From assembly GCA_021773565.1 (NCBI GenBank), contig JAJFJZ010000009.1, positions 62,001-126,000 on the forward strand: a stretch of 64,000 bases of DNA, read 5' to 3'. Origin of the DNA: Gammaproteobacteria bacterium (GTDB taxonomy: Bacteria > Pseudomonadota > Gammaproteobacteria > Pseudomonadales > Azotimanducaceae). Shown piece after piece: positions 44,164 through 52,504 of the stretch. The translations under genes were made by a program, and so were the position numbers. The notes under the pieces are model-generated. The model saw only the letters and a program-made list of their open reading frames with translations, was not told the DNA's origin and searched no databases. Within the stretch, counting starts at the first letter, position 1, and every line of letters starts with the position of its first letter.

Positions 44164-44958
44164 ATGAATAATCTTTTTTCGGTAGAAGGCAAGGTGGCTC
44201 TGGTCACTGGAGGATCCCGGGGAATAGGGGAGATGATTGCTGCCGGTTATCTTGCCAATGGTGCAAAGGTGTACATCAGTTCGCGCAAAGCGGATGTCTG
44301 CAATGCTACTGCAGCCAGGTTATGTGAGGAGTACGGTGCAGAGTGCATATCTATTCCTGCCAACCTGGCTGATCTTGCGTCGATTGAGAACTTTGTGAAT
44401 GACCTGGCAGGTCGGGAATCGCATCTGGATTTTCTGGTGAATAATGCCGGTGTTTCCTGGGGCGCACCACTGGAAGAATTTCCGGAACTTGGGTGGGACA
44501 AGGTTATGGATACCAATGTAAAGGGTGTTTTCTTTCTCACCCAGAAACTGCTCCCCCTGTTACGAGCAAATGCCAGTGCTGAAGACCCTGCAAGGGTAAT
44601 CAATATAGGCTCGATTGATGGCATTAAAACCCCGATCTTTGACAGTTTTTCATATGGCCCTTCCAAAGCTGCCGTGCACCACCTGACGCGGGTATTGGCT
44701 GCACACCTTGTGAAACAGAATATTATTGTCAACGCCATAGCACCCGGTCCCTTTCCCACCTATATGCTTAGCACAGGAGTTGGCGGTGGTGGCGATACGG
44801 ACGCTGTAGATTGGGATGAGCTGGGTAAAAGTAACCCGCGAGGTCGGGTCGGTACGCCTGAAGACATTGCGGGACTTGCTATATTTTTGAGCTCTCGGGC
44901 TGGTGCCTTTACCGTGGGCGAGGTGATAACCTGTGATGGTGGTTCGGTAGTATCCTAG
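44164..44958 (+). CDS. short-chain dehydrogenase/reductase
   Basis: The 264-aa SDR has the cofactor loop TGGSRGIG at residues 17-24, NNAGVSWG, and the catalytic YGPSKAA motif with the matching Ser upstream (NIGSIDG). It ends in VGEVITCDGG. The family oxidises or reduces alcohols and ketones with NAD(P)(H). The GGSRGIGEMIA start and length resemble RhlG-type 3-oxoacyl reductases, but the substrate is not fixed. It is followed 32 bases later by the universal stress gene. Confidence 0.9.
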   Translation: MNNLFSVEGKVALVTGGSRGIGEMIAAGYLANGAKVYISSRKADVCNATAARLCEEYGAECISIPANLADLASIENFVNDLAGRESHLDFLVNNAGVSWGAPLEEFPELGWDKVMDTNVKGVFFLTQKLLPLLRANASAEDPARVINIGSIDGIKTPIFDSFSYGPSKAAVHHLTRVLAAHLVKQNIIVNAIAPGPFPTYMLSTGVGGGGDTDAVDWDELGKSNPRGRVGTPEDIAGLAIFLSSRAGAFTVGEVITCDGGSVVS

Positions 44959-44993
44959 GGGACCGGCCAGGCACACTGGTAATGGAGTAAATG

Positions 44994-45878
44994 ATGAAAG
45001 CCTTGAAAAATATATTGGTGGTGGTAGACAAGCCTAAACATGAACAGGGAGCGCTGCGCAGAGCGCTGAGCTTGCAGGCTCAAACCGGCGCAACACTGCA
45101 TCTCAAGTCCTTTATATACCATGCTCATGTGTCAAGTGGTAATGCTTTTACGACCAGCCAGAGGTCGAGTATTCGCCGGGACTTGATGGGCCAGCGACAC
45201 GACTGGTTGATGACCCAGTGTAACGCCGCCAGCGACACTGGTGAAATCACACGTGAAGTTGTCTGGGCATCTGATATTGCGGCCTGGGTGGCCAACTATG
45301 TTACAAAACATCCCCAGGACCTTGTTATTAAAGCAGTCAATCATACCGAATCACTCATCCATACTCCCCTGGATTGGGAGATGCTGCGTACTTGCCCAGG
45401 GCCCCTGTTATTGTGCGCAGGCTTGCCCCAGAAGACCAAACCAAGAATCCTTGCTGCAATTGATATGAACAACAACAAGGGTAAGCAAAAGAAACTCAAC
45501 AAAAAGGTACTGGCTGCTGCTGCCTACTTTGCGAAACTTAATGCGGCAGAACTACATTGCGTGTATACGGTGGAAATATCCGAGGTGCTAAGAGATCTTG
45601 GTATTATTGAGCCCAGAAGCCATGCGCGCGAGGTTAAAGCCAGGATTATGCCGGAGCTGGAAATGTTCCTGGAACCTTATGGTGTTCCCGCCAGCAGAAT
45701 TCACATGCCGGTAGGTAAAGTAGGCCGAACTGTTAGTAAAGTCGCCAGTAAGGTTCAGGCGCAGTTACTGGTATTGGGTACCAGTGGACGCTCGGGTGTT
45801 GGCGCTCTGGTGCTTGGCAATTCTGCGGAGAAGGTCTTGCAAAAATCACACTGTGAAGTTTTGGCAATGAAACTCTAG
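44994..45878 (+). CDS. tandem universal stress protein
   Basis: The protein is 294 aa from the second of two adjacent ATGs. It contains two Usp domains. The first is divergent. The second ends with LVLGTSGRSGVGALVLGNSA, the G-2x-G-9x-G(S/T) ATP-binding motif. It resembles the UspE group of tandem proteins. It is probably cytoplasmic and involved in stress or growth arrest. The 114-base gap that follows ends in a strong aggagg ribosome-binding site for the next operon. Confidence 0.85.
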   Translation: MKALKNILVVVDKPKHEQGALRRALSLQAQTGATLHLKSFIYHAHVSSGNAFTTSQRSSIRRDLMGQRHDWLMTQCNAASDTGEITREVVWASDIAAWVANYVTKHPQDLVIKAVNHTESLIHTPLDWEMLRTCPGPLLLCAGLPQKTKPRILAAIDMNNNKGKQKKLNKKVLAAAAYFAKLNAAELHCVYTVEISEVLRDLGIIEPRSHAREVKARIMPELEMFLEPYGVPASRIHMPVGKVGRTVSKVASKVQAQLLVLGTSGRSGVGALVLGNSAEKVLQKSHCEVLAMKL

Positions 45879-45992
45879 CACAGCCTCCCAACTTCGAAGT
45901 AATTCAATGCCCCCGTAGTGCCCATTCTGGTTTCGTTCAGGTTCTGTTCAGACGCAATTCGCTAGTTTCTTCCTGATCAGGAGGAGTTAGCT

Positions 45993-46802
45993 ATGAATTT
46001 ATCAGTCAAACACACCATTGTTCTGTGCATCGTATTTGCGGGTTTGGGTAGCAGTGCAGAGCCTACTGGCCCCGTCATGCAATTATTTCCATCTACAGTT
46101 ATCGAGGATATTCGTGAAACCGGCAAAGTAGCTGAAGATATGGAAAACAGCATTCAGGACGTGATATCGCGTCTGGACCTGCAACAACAGTTGTACACCG
46201 AGTCTATGTGCGCAGGGGTAGACCAGGACCCTGGTTGCGAAAGAATTGCCAAGCAATTGGGCGCCACCTACCTGGAGTTACTTAACATAATGTCCGACAA
46301 ATTACCTGAGATGGAACGCGCTGTGACCAATACGCGGAGCAGTCTGGAACAGCGCTTGCGTGAAGAGTTGGGTCAAAAATCCACTCCCTCGGGATTGCAG
46401 GATACCTTGCTGGGTCGCGTTTCGAAATCAGATAACTCCTACCAAGCCTCAGCGCTTCGCGGTCGCTCCGGTATCCGTTTATCCAACCGTTTTAAGCAGT
46501 ACTACGATCTTGTCGCGACACGCAGGGGTGGAAGTTCACAATCGATGGCCGTAATCGCATCCGATATTTACCTGGACATGGATGAAGCTTCACATTTGAT
46601 AGCTGCTACGCAACAGGAAATAAGTCGCGCCGCTCTAATGGAGCAACTCAATCAATCCTTTGGAATGATTACACCTGAGATGAGTGCCGTAGTGAGCGGG
46701 GTTAAGTCGATTCTGTTCGGTGAAAGCCAGCTGGATACCCAGATAGCGTCTCTGCCTCCCAGCAAGGATGAGCAGGCTTTTGTTAGTCCTTTGGAAATGT
46801 AA
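45993..46802 (+). CDS. secreted helical protein, envelope operon gene 1
   Basis: The 269-aa product has a signal peptide of about 22 residues (GLGSSAEP), then long helical stretches (TGKVAEDMENSIQDVISRLD, LNIMSDKLPEMERAVTN, RSSLEQRLREELG) with coiled-coil character. One Cys pair (CAGVDQDPGC) could form a disulfide. The family is not recognised. It opens an eight-gene operon with very short gaps that runs to 52,032, with aggagg upstream. A structural or scaffolding role in the periplasm is inferred. Confidence 0.65.
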   Translation: MNLSVKHTIVLCIVFAGLGSSAEPTGPVMQLFPSTVIEDIRETGKVAEDMENSIQDVISRLDLQQQLYTESMCAGVDQDPGCERIAKQLGATYLELLNIMSDKLPEMERAVTNTRSSLEQRLREELGQKSTPSGLQDTLLGRVSKSDNSYQASALRGRSGIRLSNRFKQYYDLVATRRGGSSQSMAVIASDIYLDMDEASHLIAATQQEISRAALMEQLNQSFGMITPEMSAVVSGVKSILFGESQLDTQIASLPPSKDEQAFVSPLEM

Positions 46803-46832
46803 AACAAAATTTAACCTGAAAGGAATAGGCAA

Positions 46833-47381
46833 ATGAATACTTCGAAATTTTTGGGTAGCCTGGCTGCCATTATGAGTCTGCTGGTTCTGGCAGCCTGCGA
46901 ATCCAAACCGGTTGTCGGCTTTTGTTCGGTAACCTTGAAGCCCGGCCTTGCCTCTGCAATTCGACTTGCGGAAGACAAACTGGGTAACGGCTGTGAATAC
47001 AGCTTTGATAATTATTATACCCAGCTGTTGAACATAGCTACTGAAAATCCCGATCCCGCGAACAAACAGCTGTTCAGCCAGTTTCTGGTGGGTGTGAGTG
47101 AGCGTGGCATCATTAGCAAACGCCAGGCAAAAAACACCTACAACCGATACTTCAACGTAAAATTTGTGTCGCTGATGGGTGATTACAATACCTGTTCCCA
47201 GACTTGTCCGGTACGCGGCAAGGTTATGAGTGATATGCAGCAAGAGTTACGGGACAAGGAACAGGGCCTGATGAGGGCAAGTGAGGATAGTGCTTCCTAC
47301 CATCGAGCTGATCACCTGTTTAAGGAAACGCAGCTGGTGCTTGAAGCTACCTGTCGTGCGTGTGAGGCTGGTGGGTCCTGA
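46833..47381 (+). CDS. lipoprotein, envelope operon gene 2
   Basis: The 182-aa product has a signal ending in a lipobox (LAAC at residues 21-24), so it is predicted to be lipid anchored. The mature part is helical with several Cys (GFCSVT, NGCEYSF, NTCSQTCPV, CRACEAGG) that could form disulfides. The family is not recognised. It lies 30 bases after gene 1 and 2 bases before the TolQ-like gene, so it is probably a partner of the membrane complex. Confidence 0.7.
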   Translation: MNTSKFLGSLAAIMSLLVLAACESKPVVGFCSVTLKPGLASAIRLAEDKLGNGCEYSFDNYYTQLLNIATENPDPANKQLFSQFLVGVSERGIISKRQAKNTYNRYFNVKFVSLMGDYNTCSQTCPVRGKVMSDMQQELRDKEQGLMRASEDSASYHRADHLFKETQLVLEATCRACEAGGS

Positions 47382-47383
47382 TC

Positions 47384-47983
47384 ATGAACGGGCGAATAGG
47401 CTATCTTGGCGGTGCAATGATTGGCTTTGCCATCGGCATAATCGGTCTGTTCGCTGTATTGCCGAGAACGGAACTTGCAGTATACAGCCTTGGGAGCGAC
47501 TGGCTCGCGCTGAATCTTGGCCACTCGGCCTGGTTGTTTATTGCCGTATTTGTGTTTTATCTGGCCAATCTGAAACGCCTTAATGAGCTACTGACAAGAA
47601 ACCGCATTTTTAAGGAAATCGTATCGCTTGATCAGCTCAGTGACGTATGGATACATCTGTTTATTGGCATAGGTGTGGTCTGGACCGCAGTAGGCATGCG
47701 TAGTGCTCTGGAAACCACACTGGCCGCGCCCGAAGCTCTGGCAGAAGGAGCTGGTGATGTATTGGCACGCCTGGTTGACGGCGGTATTTTGCTGGCACTG
47801 ACCACAACCATAGTGGGCGCCATCGGCGGGTACCTCATGCGCTTGTTCAAAACCATGTGGTTGGGAGCGGAGCTCACTGAGTTTTACCGTCAGGAAGACC
47901 GGCGCGAAATGTTTGCAACCCTTGCGCACCTCTCACGAATCGAGATGCACCTGGAATCTCTGGTAGAAAACGGGAGTAAATAG
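47384..47983 (+). CDS. MotA/TolQ/ExbB-like membrane protein, envelope operon gene 3
   Basis: The 199-aa protein has four likely helices: residues 9-28, 44-64, 86-104 and 128-152. The segment VLARLVDGGILLALTTTIVG, then GAIGGYLMRLFK resembles the pore-lining signature of the MotA/TolQ/ExbB proton-channel superfamily. These proteins pair with a one-helix partner to convert ion flow into work across the envelope. The helical tail (EDRREMFATLAHLSRIEMHL) would be cytoplasmic. The next gene encodes a one-helix protein 2 bases later, as expected for such a pair. Confidence 0.6.
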   Translation: MNGRIGYLGGAMIGFAIGIIGLFAVLPRTELAVYSLGSDWLALNLGHSAWLFIAVFVFYLANLKRLNELLTRNRIFKEIVSLDQLSDVWIHLFIGIGVVWTAVGMRSALETTLAAPEALAEGAGDVLARLVDGGILLALTTTIVGAIGGYLMRLFKTMWLGAELTEFYRQEDRREMFATLAHLSRIEMHLESLVENGSK

Positions 47984-47985
47984 AC

Positions 47986-48840
47986 ATGCATTACCGGCCA
48001 GGCCAGAGCATGACCTTCGACAGCGACGGGCTTCAGGCGGATGTGATGCGTTTTATGGCAATAATTGCGTTTTGTCTCATTGCAATATTGGCCCTGGTCC
48101 AAAACATGGGCCCACCCGGGCCAGAGTCAGTTGTTGAATTAGCGCCTTTGCCCGTCTCAGAAGTTCTGGTTGATGAACTGGTACAAGTAACCGTACGCCC
48201 TGTTGAACAACACTCTGAGCGACCCGGTGCCAAGGTGAAAACGGTTTCGAAACGAGTGGAAGCACTGCCAGTAGAAGAGCTTACGCTTCCTTCCGAAATT
48301 GTGCCGATCTCTTTACAGGAGCCGCCCCCCTTTTTACAGGAGCCGCCCCAGCGGTTGCAAGAGCAGCCCCTCTCTCTACAAGAGTCGCCCCGGCGGTTGG
48401 AAGAGCAGCCCCCCTTTTTACAAGAGCCGCCCCGGCGGTTGCAAGAGCAGCCCCCCACTCTACAAGAGCAGCCCCGGCGGTTGGAAGAGCCGCAGTTGGC
48501 GCTACGTTTTGTTTCGGATGATGCTTTCGTTGCGCTGATCTCGACGGGGAAGATTCAACTCTACGCCCAGGCAGCCAGTGATTATTATCTGATGGCTGCG
48601 AATTTTGACATAACACAAAGCCCGCCGGCAGGCGCTTTGTATGCGCTGCTACCAACCTCTATCCCCGGAAAAATATCCCGCCTTTTTCAACGAACGGTTC
48701 TGGCCGAAAGCTATCTGGTGGCTCTGCCGGGAGACATGCAGTCAGAGTTGAATGGTTTTTTGCATGACATATCAGGCAGAGACGCACCTGGTGGCACGCT
48801 CGTTATCCATCGTAATGGACACCTCAGCTATGAAAATTAA
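47986..48840 (+). CDS. single-TM ExbD/TolR-like partner with Pro/Gln repeats, envelope operon gene 4
   Basis: The 284-aa product has a short cytoplasmic N-terminus. Its single helix spans about residues 22-42 and is preceded by LQADVMRFM, whose Asp could be the channel-side acid of ExbD/TolR proteins. Residues 109-171 hold nine 7-residue repeats, LQEPPxx-like, forming an extended arm as in TonB. The C-terminal domain (about 175-284) ends GGTLVIHRNGHLSYE, reminiscent of ExbD's end. The partner role is inferred from the neighbouring channel-like gene. Confidence 0.6.
   Translation: MHYRPGQSMTFDSDGLQADVMRFMAIIAFCLIAILALVQNMGPPGPESVVELAPLPVSEVLVDELVQVTVRPVEQHSERPGAKVKTVSKRVEALPVEELTLPSEIVPISLQEPPPFLQEPPQRLQEQPLSLQESPRRLEEQPPFLQEPPRRLQEQPPTLQEQPRRLEEPQLALRFVSDDAFVALISTGKIQLYAQAASDYYLMAANFDITQSPPAGALYALLPTSIPGKISRLFQRTVLAESYLVALPGDMQSELNGFLHDISGRDAPGGTLVIHRNGHLSYEN
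48310..48498 (+). repeat. 21-bp coding tandem repeat, nine copies
   Basis: Nine in-frame 21-bp units encode heptads of the form x-L-(Q/E)-E-(P/Q/S)-P-x. Alternate units are more alike, giving a 42-bp higher-order period. The repeat lies in the periplasmic arm of the ExbD/TolR-like protein and could change length by slippage or recombination without shifting the frame. Confidence 0.85.
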
Positions 48841-50194
48841 TCGTACACTTCACATTATTTCTGCAAAGCTTGCTGTAGCACTATTCTTCGGGATGACGGT
48901 TCCGGCGCACGCTTTCAGGGTAGTAGATGGAAGCCTCGGCTCCTGGCTGGAACGCGAAGCCTCTCCCAAACTTGTTGAAATGCTGGTGCGCCACCCTCGC
49001 CTTAAAGGCCAAAGACTAAAGATAATGGGTATCGAAGATGGCAACCCGGTGGCGCTGAGTAACAAGCTGGGTGCTGATATAAAGGATCAACTTACACAGG
49101 ACCTGTTAACGCAAACTGGCATTAGACTCGTTTTTGATGAACGAGCAGGCTGTGCCCGGGATAAAACCAGTCTGGTTCTGGGAATAGTGACACAACGTCA
49201 TGACAGTAACCGGCACAGGGTTACCGTTGCCATGGTAGATGTTGAAGAGGGCTTATGGCTGGGAGGTGCTAATTTCAGCTGGAATGGAAGACTAACGGAT
49301 TCGCAGCGCCTGGCGTTCAGGACGAGCCTATCCGGTATCGAAAATAGACATGCACTGGACGTTCACAGCATAGATCTGATTGCAGACGCGCTTGCTGAAC
49401 AGGTCGATTGTTTACCTACTATTGAAAGCCCCGTCTTTTTTTTGCAGAAAGCTGGATCGTTGGAACAAAGTGTTTTGCCGCGTCTGATAGAGCAATTCAG
49501 TCGCCGCTCCAGAGTGGTGGGAAAGCAGGCCGAGGCCAAATCCATTTTACGGCTGCACCACGCACGACTCGCCGGAAACAATAGTGCGCTTAGTCTGACT
49601 CTTGCCTCAGTTGATTCTCCGGAACTTGTGCAGCAGATAGCCAAGGTAAATGTGTCTGGAGTTGCACCGGGAGCCCTGCCTGCTGCTTATGCGAATGAAG
49701 TTAGCGGCGCTGGTACCAGATCGGGTGAGGGCAGAAGATACCTCTCTGAGCTGACGCTATCCAACAGAACTTTAAAAAATGGTAATGGCAGGTGCGCGAA
49801 TAAAACACCCGGATGCGTGCGGGTGCATTTCGAACTGTATCGACCAGCATTTGTAGTGGCTTTTTATACCAGAAATGGTGTGCCGGTACCCCTGAACTGT
49901 AGGCTTGGGGCTGAGCATACGGCCGGTAAACACCAGATAAATGTAGATGTCCCTTATGGAAGCGAACTAAACAGGCCCACCCTGGGTGTGTATACCCTGG
50001 CTTTTAGCCAACGCGGGCCGGCTGAAATATTGCAACGTGAACTCAACATGGGTTCACCCAGCTGTAGTTCCAGCCCGAGTGAACCGGATACCTGGGTCTC
50101 GTCATTTACGCGGGCGCTTTCCCGTTACAAGCAGGGAGTGGAATGGCGCGCTTTGCACCTCATGCGCGATGGAAATGGAATAACCCGTTTGTAG
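48830..50194 (+). CDS. secreted protein of unknown family, envelope operon gene 5
   Basis: From the ATG at 48830 the product is 454 aa and the frame overlaps gene 4 by 11 bases. A clear signal peptide ends at VPAHA. The N-terminal domain (VEMLVRHPRLKGQRLKIMGI, LTQDLLTQTGIRLVF) loosely resembles envelope lipoprotein cofactors of the FlgO/LpoB type. The C-terminal part (VHFELYRPAFVVAFYTRNGV, then GKHQINVDVP) resembles DUF4384 and contains a possible disulfide (CANKTPGC). It is predicted to be periplasmic. These family matches are weak. Confidence 0.6.
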   Translation: MKINRTLHIISAKLAVALFFGMTVPAHAFRVVDGSLGSWLEREASPKLVEMLVRHPRLKGQRLKIMGIEDGNPVALSNKLGADIKDQLTQDLLTQTGIRLVFDERAGCARDKTSLVLGIVTQRHDSNRHRVTVAMVDVEEGLWLGGANFSWNGRLTDSQRLAFRTSLSGIENRHALDVHSIDLIADALAEQVDCLPTIESPVFFLQKAGSLEQSVLPRLIEQFSRRSRVVGKQAEAKSILRLHHARLAGNNSALSLTLASVDSPELVQQIAKVNVSGVAPGALPAAYANEVSGAGTRSGEGRRYLSELTLSNRTLKNGNGRCANKTPGCVRVHFELYRPAFVVAFYTRNGVPVPLNCRLGAEHTAGKHQINVDVPYGSELNRPTLGVYTLAFSQRGPAEILQRELNMGSPSCSSSPSEPDTWVSSFTRALSRYKQGVEWRALHLMRDGNGITRL

Positions 50195-50217
50195 AGGGTT
50201 TTTAGGAGGAATATTCA

Positions 50218-50838
50218 ATGAAGTTTTTAACTGGAATGATCTTCGGTGTGTTATGCGCCATCGGTGTCATGATGTTTCCTGATGCAAGAAACGCTGTGTT
50301 TGCGGAATTGGACGTGCAAAGTGCTGAGTTGGCTGTCATTGCCCGCGAGAAGAGCCTGCAGAGCATAAAATCTTCCTTTATTGATAATTCGATCTACAGT
50401 GATCTGGTTAAGGAAGGCGAGCCTGATATACAGGCACAAGCCGGCATCGAAAACTCCGCTGCCGAGATCGTATGGGCGGATCAAATGGCAGCGGTGCAGC
50501 CAACACCTTTGGCAGAACCCGACATCCTGTTGTCTATTCCGGAAAATTCCACACCTGATTCAAGCAAACCGCCTGGGGAAGGTGCTTCGCCGAAAATCGA
50601 AAATAATAGTCTTGTTTTTCATGCTGTGTGGTCTCCTTTTCGAAGTGAGCTGTCTGCCAGGGGTTTTGCGTCTGCTTTAAGTGGAAACCTAAACCGTTCC
50701 TTTCGGGTAATAAGACTTGCGGCGGGCAGATACGAAGTTGGCTTTGATTATTCCAGTGATCAGGAACTACTGGAGGTATTGGATTCGGTAAATGCGTTTA
50801 CACGTTCAGACCCGAATAATATGCAGGTGAGTCTCTAG
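50218..50838 (+). CDS. membrane-anchored SPOR-like protein, envelope operon gene 6
   Basis: The 206-aa product has one N-terminal helix (residues 3-20), a disordered Pro/Ser-rich linker (about 95-125) and a C-terminal segment (VWSPFRSELSARGFASALSG, then RVIRLAAGRYEVGFDY). The segment has the beta-alpha-beta pattern of SPOR-like peptidoglycan-binding domains. The ATG at 50218 follows aggagg by 5-6 bases. The domain assignment is tentative. Confidence 0.6.
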   Translation: MKFLTGMIFGVLCAIGVMMFPDARNAVFAELDVQSAELAVIAREKSLQSIKSSFIDNSIYSDLVKEGEPDIQAQAGIENSAAEIVWADQMAAVQPTPLAEPDILLSIPENSTPDSSKPPGEGASPKIENNSLVFHAVWSPFRSELSARGFASALSGNLNRSFRVIRLAAGRYEVGFDYSSDQELLEVLDSVNAFTRSDPNNMQVSL

Positions 50839-50840
50839 AA

Positions 50841-51569
50841 ATGTACCACTATCCGCGCAATTGTGTATCAGCCTGGAGCAGCTCCATTTTTGGCACTGTG
50901 ATACTGATGATTGTGTGCAACCAAAGTATCAGAGCCACAGAGATCCCCTATTTCTCCTGCTTTCAGATATCCAGTCGACAGTCAGGAATTCCGCTGGATA
51001 TGTTGATGGCAGTGGCGATGGTCGAAAGTAACTGGGATGCGGACGCTCGATCTCCCGCAAATGCGCATGGTGTCATGCAAATTCGATGGCCGCTTACCGC
51101 GCGCCATTTGGGTGCCGGGCGGGTCGCGGAACTCTACAATCCCTGTCTTAATATAAGTATGGGTGCGGAGTACTTAAAAGAATTGTCCGACAGGTACGCA
51201 GGCAATAATGATCTGATGTTGGCAGCCTATAACTATGGCCCTACCCGTATAACCTCCGAGGCCGACATCCCGGCATCGGTACAGGCGTATGTCGTGCGCG
51301 TTAAGCATCAGCGCACCAGGATTACTGACAACATGAGTAGTAATCTGCCCATCGCCCTGAAAAGTTCCCGGGAGTTGGATGTCATTCGTTTTTCCAGTGC
51401 CTCTCGGGCAAATCAGTATCTGGCTTTTATGGTAAAACAGGTACCGGACGCAAAATTCAGCCTTCGTACCGAGCACACTGGCGAAGTGGTGGTTGTGCTG
51501 GATGCCACCAACCTGGGTACAGAGGCGCGATTCAGGCTTGCGACCTTACTGCCGGATATACAGGGATGA
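50841..51569 (+). CDS. lytic transglycosylase, envelope operon gene 7
   Basis: The 242-aa exported protein has an N-terminal hydrophobic segment (residues 13-31) and an SLT (family 1) domain. The catalytic Glu is in MAVAMVESNWDADARSP. It also has AHGVMQIRW, LNISMGAEYLKELSDRYAGN and LAAYNYGP. It cleaves the beta-1,4 link of peptidoglycan with anhydromuramic acid formation. The C-terminal 60 residues (NQYLAFMVKQVPDAKFSLRT) look like a further SPOR-like alpha/beta unit. It starts 2 bases after gene 6 and gives the operon its peptidoglycan link. Confidence 0.85.
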   Translation: MYHYPRNCVSAWSSSIFGTVILMIVCNQSIRATEIPYFSCFQISSRQSGIPLDMLMAVAMVESNWDADARSPANAHGVMQIRWPLTARHLGAGRVAELYNPCLNISMGAEYLKELSDRYAGNNDLMLAAYNYGPTRITSEADIPASVQAYVVRVKHQRTRITDNMSSNLPIALKSSRELDVIRFSSASRANQYLAFMVKQVPDAKFSLRTEHTGEVVVVLDATNLGTEARFRLATLLPDIQG

Positions 51570-51579
51570 GGCAGCAAAC

Positions 51580-52032
51580 ATGAAACCAGGATATCGCAAT
51601 ACGCTCTGGCCAACAAAGCTGTGTAACAGGCTTGTGCGGCACTGGTCCAACACATCAAAACTCCTGATACATATACTCTTGAGTGCGAGTCTCTGCGCAC
51701 TTGCCGCGTTTAACTACGAACTGCAGGCTGAAGAGTTTATCGCTGAGGCGCAAGTTAAAAATGTGGAGCCCCTTACTAAAATTGTTAATAGGCGAACTAT
51801 TGCTGCCGAATGCAAAACTGTCCGTTCTGCGGGTGGAAATTTTTCAGAATTGTTGCACTGGGATCTGGGAACCGGCCCTTGTGCGGATTACACACAGGAA
51901 GTTGCAATCGTGGGTTACAAGGTATCCTACGAATGGAACAAGCAGGTATTTACACAAATAATGAAGCAGCCCCCTGGCAACTTTGTGCCAGTGCAGATAC
52001 AAATGGAACCCAATAAGATGCGAGCGCGATAA
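51580..52032 (+). CDS. anchored protein with glycine-zipper-family C-terminus, envelope operon gene 8
   Basis: From the ATG at 51580 the product is 150 aa, with one helix near residues 27-45. The end (IVGYKVSYEWNKQVFTQIMK, then PPGNFVPVQIQMEP) matches the conserved tail of 2TM glycine-zipper envelope proteins. The Gly-rich two-helix part is missing and replaced by a short Cys-containing segment (ECKTV...GPCADY). It is the last gene of the operon. A role in envelope integrity is inferred. Confidence 0.55.
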   Translation: MKPGYRNTLWPTKLCNRLVRHWSNTSKLLIHILLSASLCALAAFNYELQAEEFIAEAQVKNVEPLTKIVNRRTIAAECKTVRSAGGNFSELLHWDLGTGPCADYTQEVAIVGYKVSYEWNKQVFTQIMKQPPGNFVPVQIQMEPNKMRAR

Positions 52033-52045
52033 TTCTATTGAACAC

Positions 52046-52501
52046 CTAGAGTTTTAATTGCATAAACAGGCTATGGGGGTCTTCGGTGTAGGGTCCGAAG
52101 GGAGGGCAATAATCGAAGCCATGGCGTTCATAGAGTAATCTGGCAGCCCTGAATGCTTCTGCGGAACCGGTTTCCAGATACACCTGTGTATAACCACGCT
52201 GCCGTGCCTCCTTAAGCAGATATGCAAGTATTTTTGCTGCAACGCCCTTCCTTAAATGTCTGGTGCTTGTACGCATGGATTTTATTTCTCCCCGGGTTGC
52301 GGACATTTCCTGCAAGGCGCCGCAACCCAATAATTCGTCGTTTTGCCATGCTGCCCAGATGGTGACATCCGGAGCCTGCGGTGCGGTTGGGTCAAGCGCA
52401 TGTACACTTTCTGGTGGAGAGAGTCGTGCCATATCAAGCAGATGTGATTTCAGTAATTTGATTACAGCAGGGTTTTGCAAGTCTTCTTTACGAATATCCA
52501 T
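52046..52501 (-). CDS. GNAT N-acetyltransferase
   Basis: The 151-aa protein has the GNAT acetyl-CoA motif (STRHLRKGVAAKILAYLLKEA) and the late motif VYLETGSAEAFRAARLLYERHGF. It belongs to the small YsnE/PhnO-like group of general acetyltransferases, whose substrates are seldom known. It is convergent with the envelope operon and lies 3 bases after the DmpA-like gene, with which it may be co-transcribed. Confidence 0.88.
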   Translation of the reverse strand: MDIRKEDLQNPAVIKLLKSHLLDMARLSPPESVHALDPTAPQAPDVTIWAAWQNDELLGCGALQEMSATRGEIKSMRTSTRHLRKGVAAKILAYLLKEARQRGYTQVYLETGSAEAFRAARLLYERHGFDYCPPFGPYTEDPHSLFMQLKL

Positions 52502-52504
52502 GGT

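Noticed and set aside
48033-48655. Minus-strand Gly/Arg/Cys-rich frames across the heptad repeat
   Set aside because: They are shadows of the repeat; the plus frame has the helix and the operon context.
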